Shown: piece after piece, positions 48,536 through 55,884 of the stretch
Layout of the letters: each line of letters begins with the position of its first letter
How positions within the stretch are numbered: position 1 is the stretch's first letter
From: Serratia rubidaea
Lineage (GTDB): Bacteria > Pseudomonadota > Gammaproteobacteria > Enterobacterales > Enterobacteriaceae
Assembly: GCA_901472405.1 (NCBI GenBank)
Contig: LR590463.1
Location: 1,302,001 to 1,366,000, forward strand
Direction: 5' to 3'
DNA: 64,000 nucleotides
Translations under genes and position numbers: made by a program
The notes under the pieces: model-generated
Database searches by the model: none
What the model saw: the letters and a program-made list of their open reading frames with translations, nothing else
Told to the model about the DNA's origin: nothing

Positions 48536-49360
48536 TCAGCGCGGACGCAACACCACAATGCCCGGCGCGCTGCTGATGTAGTCGATAAACGGCGAATCCA
48601 CGACCCGGCGGTTCTCCTTGCGGGAGGAGGCGTTGCGTAACACCGGCCCGCTCGGCGTCATGATATAGATGCCGACGTGGGTCACGTCCAGCCCCGCCAG
48701 ATTGGTGTAGATGCCGATATAATCGCCGGTGCGCAGCCGGCCGAGCAGCTGGGCGTCAACGTATTCGCTGGGAATATAGCTGATGCGGCGCGTGACGTTC
48801 GGCAGCCCCGGCAGATACTGGCCGCCGTCGGCATTGCGGTTCAGCTCTTTGCTTAGCGTGACGGCGTGCGGGCTGATGTCGGTGGTGATGTCGTCGGCGC
48901 TGACGGCCGGCTGAGAGGCCCAGTCGCTGAAGAAGTGTTTGCGGGTCAGGAAGCTGACTTCGCCGTTGCGGTAGCGGGTGGCGATCAGGCGCTGGACAAA
49001 CTGCGCCTGATCATCGGCATGGCGCAGCGCCTCGACGTAATCCAGATAGGTGAAGCAGTCCAGACCGCGAAAATCGATCGTCAGCCGTTCCGGCGTGGCG
49101 GCGTCGCCAACCAGCATATTGGCGACGTAGGGCACGTCGAGAAACTGCCGGGACAACAGGTCGATAACGGCGCCGTCGTCCGGCGCCGGCGTTGATTGGC
49201 GCAGCGCCAGCAGGCGCTGCAGCCGGGCTGAAGTGGTATCGTCAATATTCACTTGGGTTTCCGCAGGGTGTGACGGATGCGGCGGAGTACCGCCGCCGTC
49301 CGGCGTGCCGGCACAGCCGGTTAATACGGTCATTAACAACCATGGAGCGACCTTGCTCAT
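48536..49360 (-). CDS. DUF1460-family lipoprotein, NlpC/P60-like hydrolase
   Basis: A 274-residue exported protein (lipobox VLTGC). The DUF1460 family has an NlpC/P60-like fold and includes N-acetylmuramoyl-L-alanine amidases. The predicted catalytic cysteine is in GLDCFTYLDYVEAL (about 99-112) and the histidine in LDVTHVGIYIMT (about 225). ISPHAVTLSKELNRNADGG and RRISYIPSEYVDAQLLGRLRTGDYIGIYTN are further conserved blocks. A peptidoglycan-cutting role is inference. Confidence 0.83.
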   Translation of the reverse strand: MSKVAPWLLMTVLTGCAGTPDGGGTPPHPSHPAETQVNIDDTTSARLQRLLALRQSTPAPDDGAVIDLLSRQFLDVPYVANMLVGDAATPERLTIDFRGLDCFTYLDYVEALRHADDQAQFVQRLIATRYRNGEVSFLTRKHFFSDWASQPAVSADDITTDISPHAVTLSKELNRNADGGQYLPGLPNVTRRISYIPSEYVDAQLLGRLRTGDYIGIYTNLAGLDVTHVGIYIMTPSGPVLRNASSRKENRRVVDSPFIDYISSAPGIVVLRPR

Positions 49361-49463
49361 TTTTCCCCCTCCGTTGGCGGTGTGGTTGATGGAAAGAAAC
49401 GTGGTTTTTACGTTAGCGGGCGCAGGCTAAACCACAGTGAAACCGTGCGCCGATGATAGCCGT

Positions 49464-50005
49464 TTAATAACCGACCTCGTTATTGAACGGCAGATACCAG
49501 AATAGCGCGATTTCATGATCGGCAATATCCGGCTGGCCGCGGTACAACAGATGGTCGATGCCGCCGAGGGTAAAGCCGTAGCGCTGATAGCAGCGGCAGG
49601 CGGCCAGATTGTTGTTTCTGGGTTTCCCAGCATCAGCCCGGCGGTATCGCGTTCGCGCGCCCACTGCTGCGCGGCGTCCAGCAGCGCGCTGCCGATGCCG
49701 TGGCGTCGCGCGCTGCGGCTGACCGCCACCTCTTCAATCAGGGTGTAGTCGTTCCAGTTTTTACTCCAGCGTGATATGGCCGACCGCCACGCCGTCGCGC
49801 CGCGCCAGAAAGGTATCCCCTTCGTCGTTGATAAAGGGCGCCAGCGGATAATGTTTGCGATACGGCGCCACCGGCTGGGTGGGCCAGCGTTCGACCGGCG
49901 TGCCGAAGGCGGCTGCGCATAGCATTCGACGTAAAAGGTGAAGTCATTGTTTTCCAGATAGCCGGCGGGCAGATCGGTGATGCGTTCAATGCGGACTGCA
50001 TTCAT
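49464..50005 (-). CDS. GNAT acetyltransferase, streptothricin-acetyltransferase-like (frameshifted)
   Basis: A protein of about 180 residues of the GNAT family. Corrected, it reads MNAVRIERITDLPAGYLENNDFTFYVECYA, then VERWPTQPVAPYRKHYPLAPFINDEGDTFLARRDGVAVGHITL, then the acetyl-CoA-binding block (IEEVAVSRSARRHGIGSALLDAAQQWARE), and ends NLAACRCYQRYGFTLGGIDHLLYRG to HEIALFWYLPF. That ending is characteristic of streptothricin/nourseothricin acetyltransferases (SatA-like). Frame changes lie near 49910, 49765 and 49620. The start overlaps the hexapeptide acyltransferase stop. Resistance activity is not proven by sequence. Confidence 0.75.
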
Positions 50006-50472
50006 CAGGGCAGCTCCCTCAGTAGCCGGGCAGGGTTGCCGGCGTAAATGCCTTTGCGGGTGATATCACGGGTGACCACGGCGCCGGCGCCGATCACCGC
50101 GCCGTCGCAGATGCGCACCGGCAAAATGGTGGCGCCGGAGCCGATCGACACCCGGTTGCCGATGTGCGTATGGCCCCAGCTCGCCGGGTCGGCGTCGGGG
50201 GCGCCGCTCTGAAAGCGGTCATTGGCGAACATCACGCCGTGGCCGATAAAGCACTCCTCCCCCAGCGTCACGTATTCGCAGAGAAAGCTGTGCGACTGAA
50301 TTTTGCTGCGGGCGCCGACGGTGACGTTTTTTTGTATCTCGACAAAGGGGCCGACGAACACCTCATCCCCCAGGGTGCAGCCGTACAGGTTGCAGGGCTC
50401 GACCACCAGGACGTTGTCGCCGTAGGTGATATCCGCCAGGCCGCTCTGGCGGGTGCGAAGTTTTGCGGTCAT
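50005..50472 (-). CDS. Hexapeptide-repeat (left-handed beta-helix) acyltransferase
   Basis: A 155-residue trimeric LbH-type acetyltransferase: repeats begin at GDNVLVVEPCNLYGCTLGDEVFVGPFVEIQKNVTVG, the active-site-type EYVTLGEECFIGHGVMFANDRF follows, and the C-terminus is GSGATILPVRICDGAVIGAGAVVTRDI, then YAGNPARLLREL. It resembles sugar N-acetyltransferases acting on UDP- or dTDP-amino sugars. It overlaps the GNAT gene, so they form an operon. Substrate unknown. Confidence 0.82.
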   Translation of the reverse strand: MTAKLRTRQSGLADITYGDNVLVVEPCNLYGCTLGDEVFVGPFVEIQKNVTVGARSKIQSHSFLCEYVTLGEECFIGHGVMFANDRFQSGAPDADPASWGHTHIGNRVSIGSGATILPVRICDGAVIGAGAVVTRDITRKGIYAGNPARLLRELP

Positions 50473-50711
50473 GGGCGTGCTCCTTCCTTTCGGATTGATT
50501 ATCCCACCGGCCGCAGCGGGGCGGCAGGATAACAGCGTGATGATAGAGTAAACCCTCTCTGCGCTGCGATGGCGAACGTTTTTTCACCCAAAGACTATAA
50601 TAAATGGCAGGGGGAGAGCCCCGTGGCCGCAACCCTCATACGGACGCGCGGTTCGTCAGAGGAGTGTGATTCCCGCCGGGCGCGGCCGACGGCGAGATGA
50701 GGAGGTGTCTC

Positions 50712-51301
50712 ATGATCAATCATGTTTGGGGGCTGTTGGCGCATCCCAGCACCGAGTTCAAAGAAATCAAGCGCGAGAACGAAAGCGTCTCGCATCTCTA
50801 TACTCACCACGTTTTGCTGATGGCGCTGATCCCGGTGGTGTGCGCCTTTATCGGCACCACACAGCTGGGCTGGCTGTCCGGCGCGGGGCACGCGATCCGG
50901 CTGGATATGCCGACCGCGCTGTACACCGCCGCGGCCTTCTACCTGCTGATTCTGGCGGGCGTCGCGGTGATGGGCAAGGTGATCCACTGGATGGCGCGGC
51001 GTTATGAGGCGCGCCGAGTCTGCACCGCTGTATGGTGTTTGCCGGCTATATCGCCACGCCGATGTTCCTCAGCGGCATTGTGGCGCTGTATCCGGTGGTA
51101 TGGCTGTGCCTGTTCGTCGGGGTGATTGCCTGTGCTATTCCGGCTATCTGCTGTACCTCGGCATCCCGCACTTCCTGAATATCGACAGTCAGGAAGGCTT
51201 CCTGTTCTCCAGCTCCACCCTTCGCCATCGGCATCCTGCTGCTTGAGCTGCTGCTGGGGCTGACGGTGCTGCTGTGGGGCTACGGCTCCTGGCTGTTCTG
51301 A
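50712..51301 (+). CDS. yohC: Yip1-family inner-membrane protein YohC (frameshifted)
   Basis: A membrane protein of about 196 residues with several helices, homologous to E. coli YohC: MINHVWGLLAHPSTEFKEIKRENESVSHLYTHHVLLMALIPVVCAFIGTTQLGW. AGGAGG seven bases ahead supports ATG 50712. From about 51015 the frame changes three times; corrected blocks are HRCMVFAGYIATPMFLSGIVALYPVVWLC, CYSGYLLYLGIPHFLNIDSQEGFLFSSSTLAIGILLLELL and LTVLLWGYGSWLF, with the stop at 51299-51301. Function unknown. Confidence 0.88.
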
Positions 51302-51319
51302 CGTCGTAACCCTGTGATG

Positions 51320-51353
51320 AACCCCCTCGCGCCGTCCGGCCGAGGGGGTTTTT
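51320..51353 (+). terminator. Rho-independent terminator after yohC
   Basis: AACCCCCTCG and CGAGGGGGTT form a perfect 10 bp stem with an 11-base loop, followed by five T. Confidence 0.88.
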
Positions 51354-51358
51354 GCGTG

Positions 51359-52207
51359 TTACGCCCTGCGGAACACCAGCATCACGCCGAGCACGATGCC
51401 GGCCATGCCGAGCAGGCTCAGCGCCGCCAGCCGGTGGCCGAGCAGCAGATAATCCAGCAGGGCGGTGATTGCCGGGATCAGGTAAAACAGGCTGGTGACC
51501 TGCACCAGATTACCGCGCTGGATCAGCCGGTAGAGCAGGAAGGTGGCCAGTACGGAGATCACCACCGCCATCCACAGCAGCGGCAGGATAAAGCCCGGCC
51601 GCCATGCGACGTGCAGCGGCGCAAACGGCATCGCCAGCGCGCATACCAGCAGCCCGACGCCGTACTGCAGCGGCAGCACCGCCAGCGGCGGCTGCTGCAT
51701 GCCTTTTTGCAGCAGGGTGCCGAGGGTCATGCAGCCGAGCGCGATAAAGGCGCAGACGATGCCGAGCGGTGAGAAGTGCGCCACCCGGATGCTCTGATAC
51801 ACCACCAGCGTCAGGCCGCCGAGCGCCAGCAGCAGCCCAGCCCGCGCAGCCGCCGCAGCGCCGTTCGGTGACGAACTGGGTGATAATCGGCTGTACGCCG
51901 AGCAGCGTTGCCAGAACGCCGGGGGTGATGCCCATTCCAGCGCCAGCAGATAGGCGATCTGATAGCCGCCGATCATCAGCAGGCCGATCAGCGCCACGCG
52001 CCAGCGGCTGCCGGGGTCGGGCAGCAGGCGTCGCTGCCACAGGCCGATTGCCGTCAGCAGCGCCAGCGCGATGGCGCAGCGGAAGAATAAAAATACCAGG
52101 GCGGAGGCGTGCTCCAGTCCCCAGCGGGAAAAAATGGCGCCGCTGCTCCACAGCAGCACGAACAGCGTAGCCAGAGCGGCATTGGCTGATTGGGAAATAA
52201 CTCGCAT
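51359..52207 (-). CDS. EamA-family transporter (with compensating frameshifts)
   Basis: A 282-residue DMT-superfamily protein with ten helices. The N-terminal half (LATLFVLLWSSGAIFSRWGLEHASALVFLFFRCAIALALL) and the C-terminal half (LLWMAVVISVLATFLLYRLIQRGNLVQVTSLFYLIPAITALLDYLLLG) are clear. Between about 51835 and 51935 the translated stretch (SPPAFWQRCSAYSRLSPSS and following) does not fit the family. The alternative frame gives GITPGVLATLLGVQPIITQFVTERR, so two opposite indels bracket this segment. The open frame is preserved, which hides the damage. Substrate unknown. Confidence 0.83.
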   Translation of the reverse strand: MRVISQSANAALATLFVLLWSSGAIFSRWGLEHASALVFLFFRCAIALALLTAIGLWQRRLLPDPGSRWRVALIGLLMIGGYQIAYLLALEWASPPAFWQRCSAYSRLSPSSSPNGAAAAARAGLLLALGGLTLVVYQSIRVAHFSPLGIVCAFIALGCMTLGTLLQKGMQQPPLAVLPLQYGVGLLVCALAMPFAPLHVAWRPGFILPLLWMAVVISVLATFLLYRLIQRGNLVQVTSLFYLIPAITALLDYLLLGHRLAALSLLGMAGIVLGVMLVFRRA

Positions 52208-52571
52208 GTGATGTCACCTGTCGTGAACATTACGGGCTCCGGCGCGCGCGATGGCCTGCGCCTGCGCGCGTGAATAGTGTCCGGAGAATTAACGGGAAAG
52301 TGGTTTTAACGCACAACCACGGCGTGCGGCGGCGAAACCACGGTAGCGACGACGGCTACCACGACAGATGACAGGGCAGGAGGGGCGATGGCGGCACACG
52401 GCACTTCACCGGCCGAAGCGGTCGCTGAAGTTGGGTCGGTGACGTGTGTGAAATCGCGCATTAGATGCCCTGATAATTGACAAGTACTTTGGTAACACTA
52501 AGGTGTTTAGGCGGCTTTTGCAATCTTCAATGATGCGTGGTGCGGCAACTATCACATTTAAGGAGTAAGCG
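52208..52571. other. Intergenic region ahead of the DapA-like gene
   Basis: The divergent spacer between the EamA gene and the aldolase contains TTGACAAGTACTTTGG near 52475, a possible -35 region, and AAGGAG immediately before 52572. The GC-rich left part has clustered Thr codons in one frame but no supported leader peptide. I see no gene. Confidence 0.4.
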
Positions 52572-53448
52572 ATGTTTACAGGTTTGAGCGCTTTTCCGCT
52601 GACCCCGGTGACCGCCGCGGGATCGACGAACAAGGGTTGGCGAATATTCTGGCCCGGCTGACCGAGGCCGGGGTTGATTCTCTGGGCGTATTAGGCTCTA
52701 CCGGCAGCTTCGCCTACCTGACGCGCGCGCAGAAAAAACGCGTCGCTGAACTGGCGGCGCAGCATGCCGGCGGCATTCCGCTGATGATCGGCGTCGGCGC
52801 TTACGGTACGGAGCAGATTCTGCAGCTGGCCGACGACGCGCAGACGGCGGCGCCGATGCGCTGCTGCTGCCGGTCTTGTGCTATCAGCCGCTGACGGACG
52901 ACGAAGTCTTCGCGCAGTATGAAACCGTGACGCGCCATAGCTCCGTGCCGCTGTGCGTGTATAACAACCCGCGCACCACCGGCTTTGAGTTTTCCGATGA
53001 GCTGCTGGCGCGCGTCGCCGCCCTGCCGGGCGTGCAGTCGGTGAAAATGCCCGGCGTACGGCTGGAGCCGGCGCGCATGCAGCGCCTGCGGGAGATATTG
53101 CCGGCAGAGGTCGCTATCGGCGTCAGCGGCGATGAGTTTGCCGGACGCGGGCTGAACGGCGGCTGTGAGGTGTGGTATTCGGTGTGCGGCGGCCTGTTCC
53201 CGCACTGCGCCAGACAGATTGTCGACGCCGTGCGGGCTGGGGACGGCGGGCGCGTCAGCGAGCTGATTGCGCGCCTGGAGCCGCTGTGGCAGCTGTTCCG
53301 CCGGCACGGCAGCATCCGCGTGATGGCCGCCGCCGCCGGCATCCTCGGGCTGAGCGATATCGACTGCCTGCCGCGTCCGCTGCAGCCGCTGTCGTCCGAA
53401 GCCTGCGGCGATATCGCCGCGGTAATGACGCAGCTGGAACTGCGCTAA
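52572..53448 (+). CDS. Dihydrodipicolinate synthase (DapA) family aldolase (frameshifted)
   Basis: A TIM-barrel class I aldolase of about 291 residues. Blocks are FPLTPV at the start, GVLGSTGSFAYLTRAQKKRV, IGVGAYGTEQILQLADDAQTAGADALLLPVLCYQPLTDDEVFAQYE, YNNPRTTGFEFSDELLARVA, and the Schiff-base lysine in VQSVKMPGV. Frame changes are near 52620 and 52855. It is not necessarily the essential lysine-pathway DapA: the sequence is divergent and resembles catabolic or acid-sugar aldolases of the family, so the substrate is left open. Confidence 0.82.
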
Positions 53449-53479
53449 GCCGCCGGGCGAAGAACGCCGCCAATGAGAA

Positions 53480-53510
53480 AGCCCGGCAAACGTGAGTTTG
53501 TCGGGCTTTG
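53480..53510 (+). terminator. Hairpin after the DapA-like gene
   Basis: AGCCCGGCAAAC and GTTTGTCGGGCT pair over twelve positions with a GTGA loop. The T tract (TTTG) is short. It may also serve the convergent bacteriocin operon. Confidence 0.55.
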
Positions 53511-53694
53511 AGCAATAATCAAAATGCCGATGATGGTTCTTTTGATCGGTATTATGGCGTTTGGGTACTGATGGTATACCACTTAATCAGTGTATTATTA
53601 TACATTGGAGCCCAGCCAGCCCTCGTTTGCTGGATGTTATTACTCCAAAATCATAAAGGAGTCCTGACTTGCTTATCCTTTTTTGAAACCCGGT

Positions 53695-53931
53695 TTACCG
53701 TTTTTTTGCGCGCCATTCTTTGACCTCTTTTACAACCCCTTCCGGACTATCTTCTCTGCTATCGTCTGGGTAATAGATAAGATCAGATCCTGATGGATGT
53801 TCACAGAGCCGTTTGAACTCGATAATGTTCTTTATATCCTCTTCTTCCGTTGTGTTTTTTACATTGAAGAGCTTTTCCACGAATGCCAAAAACTCGGCCT
53901 CGGTATAATCAGAAATTCTCTTTTTCCCCAT
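53695..53931 (-). CDS. Colicin E-type (DNase) immunity protein
   Basis: A 78-residue acidic protein of the Im2/Im7/Im8/Im9 family: KRISDYTEAEFLAFVEKLFN opens it, and the helix III core HPSGSDLIYYPDD, which grips the nuclease domain, is exact. Immunity proteins bind and block the partner DNase in the producing cell. It starts one base after the stop of the nuclease gene, so the two are coupled, with this gene second. Confidence 0.9.
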   Translation of the reverse strand: MGKKRISDYTEAEFLAFVEKLFNVKNTTEEEDIKNIIEFKRLCEHPSGSDLIYYPDDSREDSPEGVVKEVKEWRAKKR

Positions 53932-53932
53932 C

Positions 53933-55344
53933 TTATTTCACCTCTCTGTGAATCTCAATATGGCGTTTCGGAGTCGTTACACTAATATTGTCAACATTAT
54001 ACACTTCCCCGTTGTTTTTAATCGGCTTCATGTGGTGTAACTCATATTTAACACGCCCTCCGACCTGTTCTTTATCTCTGGTGGCCGGTGCTTTTCCTGC
54101 TTGAATATTACCTAGATTACCTGACTTGAACTGTTTGTTTAGCTCATGATCTTTCCCAACCTCAGTCCAGAATGCCTTACGAAACGCACCAAAATTCACA
54201 AACTCACGGCCGCGCAATTTGTCCGCTATCTGACTAGGAATCGGCGCCCCTAACTCTTGACCAGCCTTATTCAGCCAACCGTCGCCCACTTGTTGCCCAT
54301 TGCCGCTAACTTTTCCTGGCATATCACGTGGGCTGCTTAGTACCACATACACCGGCTCCACCCCGGTGCCCTTTGCATTTGGCTGCCAGTAGATAAAGTC
54401 CCTACACCGTCCAGCGTAGGCACGGGGGGAGTGGTGGCAATGTTATCTACCGGCGTCACCGTTGTTCCGGTGTGCACCGGCGTCACCGGCGCCGGCGACG
54501 AATTGCCGGTATTTGACGGCGCGGTTGGTTTAGCGGGCGCCGGGTTAATCAAAATGGTCTGAGCCGGGGCTCCTGCGACGGCCGGCACCGTGATTTTATC
54601 CAGCCCGCTGGCCTCGTCCCGCACCGCTGTCAGCACCTGGACGGCTTTGGGAACTTCGCCGGAGCCGGTTTTCAGCAGGCTGAGCGCCAACTGTCCATTT
54701 TTCACCGCCAGCGAGGCGCGCACCGGTAAATCGACCGTTTCAGTGCCGGGCTGCAGACGGTACTCTCTGGGCAGCATCGCGCTGGCCGGGTAGCTGAACA
54801 ACGCGGGAACGTCACGTCCTGGTACTTTATCGCTGCCTTCACCGACGCTGGAAGAGAACAATAACGCAGAGGCGGAAGCGGCCACCGGGCCGGTTACGCT
54901 GGCTGTCAGCAATGCCGCCACTCGGGAAAGCGCGGCGCTCAGCGCGCTGGCGGCTTCTCCGGCCAGCGTCGCCACGCCTTCTCCGGCGACCGACAGTTGC
55001 ATGGCGCCGGATACCCGGTTCAGTGCCAGCGCGCCGGCTTCTGCCAGCAGCGAGGAGGCCGTTTGCGCCTCCTTTTCCGTATACTCCGGCGCAGGCAGCA
55101 TGCCGGAAAGCTTTGCCACCGCAGCTCGTTTTTCTGCTTCGCTGGCGAAGCAGGCCGCGACGCCTTGCCCGTCGTTCCGATCCATCACCCATGACCAACC
55201 GAGCGCATTCAGCGGCTTCAGATAACAGACTTTGGTCTGAGATTTAAATTTGAATTTCCCATCACCAAGGTAGGTGTACAGTGAGGAGTCGTCATTGCCT
55301 CCGCGTTTATTCTCGTGGTTTTTTTGATGTTTATCATCGCTCAT
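53933..55344 (-). CDS. S-type pyocin/colicin-like bacteriocin with HNH DNase domain (frameshifted)
   Basis: About 470 residues. The C-terminal nuclease domain (about 350-470) has KPGKVSGNG-type motifs, AFRKAFWTEVGKDHELNKQFKSGN and the H-N-H core YELHHMKPIKNNGEVYNVDNISVTTPKRHIEIHR, as in colicin E9 and pyocin S1/S2 DNases. Residues about 185-320 are an S-type pyocin domain (VDLPVRASLAVKNGQLALSLLKTGSGEVPKAVQVL). The N-terminal 180 residues (GDGKFKFKSQTKVCYLKPLNALGWSWVMDR, then an Ala/Ser/Leu-rich stretch) match no receptor-binding domain I know. The frame breaks near 54400 before DFIYWQPNAKGTGVEPV. AAGGA before ATG 55344 supports that start over 55365. Confidence 0.85.
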
Positions 55345-55456
55345 GATTGGTCCTTTTCTTATCATCAGCCGGATGGGATGGGTATACAGAATATTTCACT
55401 GCTCGAGTGTGGCAGCTAAACCGTTCCTCAATATCTGTTGTTATCGTGCGGATAAA

Positions 55457-55483
55457 TACAGGTGTGGTAATTCCACGCCTGTA
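55457..55483. promoter_or_regulatory. Inverted repeat upstream of the bacteriocin gene
   Basis: TACAGGTGTGG and CCACGCCTGTA pair over eleven positions (one mismatch) with TAATT between them, 113 bases upstream of the bacteriocin start. It lacks a T run on either side, so it looks more like a regulator-binding site than a terminator. Confidence 0.5.
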
Positions 55484-55830
55484 TATAAGCAACGTCCTGT
55501 CCGAACTTATATGAAATTAATGTTTAACTATGTTTTCCGTAATGCGTGCGCTTTCTAACATATCGGGTTTGCCTCGTGATTCAGCGATTGTGTTCTCTCT
55601 TTGAGCAGAAATGAGGTGTGCTGAGGTTTTTTGGGCTTTTATGATAAGGCGGAAGCGATTGAGCGAATGGGGTAATGGTTTTTTATGCGGGGAGGCGGCT
55701 TTTGTGATTATTTTGTTAGTTATGAACCCAGTTTTTTTATTAATTATTTTCTTTGAATGTATAGCTAATAACGCTATTCAGCCAGTAGATAAAATCCTGC
55801 CATCAACCCTGAGGCGGCGTTACCGGCGGA

Positions 55831-55872
55831 GCGGCGACGTTGGTTTGATGGCTTAGGAAACCACGTCGCCGC
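55831..55872 (-). terminator. Long hairpin downstream of dld
   Basis: GCGGCGACGTTGGTTT and AAACCACGTCGCCGC form a long stem (one bulge) with an eleven-base loop, just past the dld stop. No U-tract is seen. It may protect the 3' end or separate dld from the bacteriocin module. Confidence 0.5.
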
Positions 55873-55884
55873 CTTAAGCAGCGG

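Larger units (their letters stand above)
55345..55884. other. AT-rich spacer upstream of the bacteriocin gene
   Basis: This stretch is low in GC, like the bacteriocin module. Open frames here (for example 55611-55856 on the plus strand) show no family match that I recognise and are not supported. Two structures stand out: the inverted repeat at 55457-55483 and a long hairpin near dld (55831-55872). I did not find a LexA box of the usual spacing. Confidence 0.45.

Noticed and set aside
52280..52400. A Thr-rich codon cluster considered as an attenuator leader peptide
   Set aside because: No supported start, no terminator/antiterminator pair and no amino acid biosynthesis gene downstream.
53508..53723. 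A 71-codon open frame (TTG start) between the DapA-like gene and the immunity gene
   Set aside because: It starts inside a terminator-like hairpin, overlaps the immunity gene and resembles no known protein.
55611..55856. An 81-codon frame with a hydrophobic stretch, considered as a colicin lysis protein
   Set aside because: Lysis genes lie downstream of the immunity gene with a lipobox; this one is upstream of the toxin and has no lipobox.
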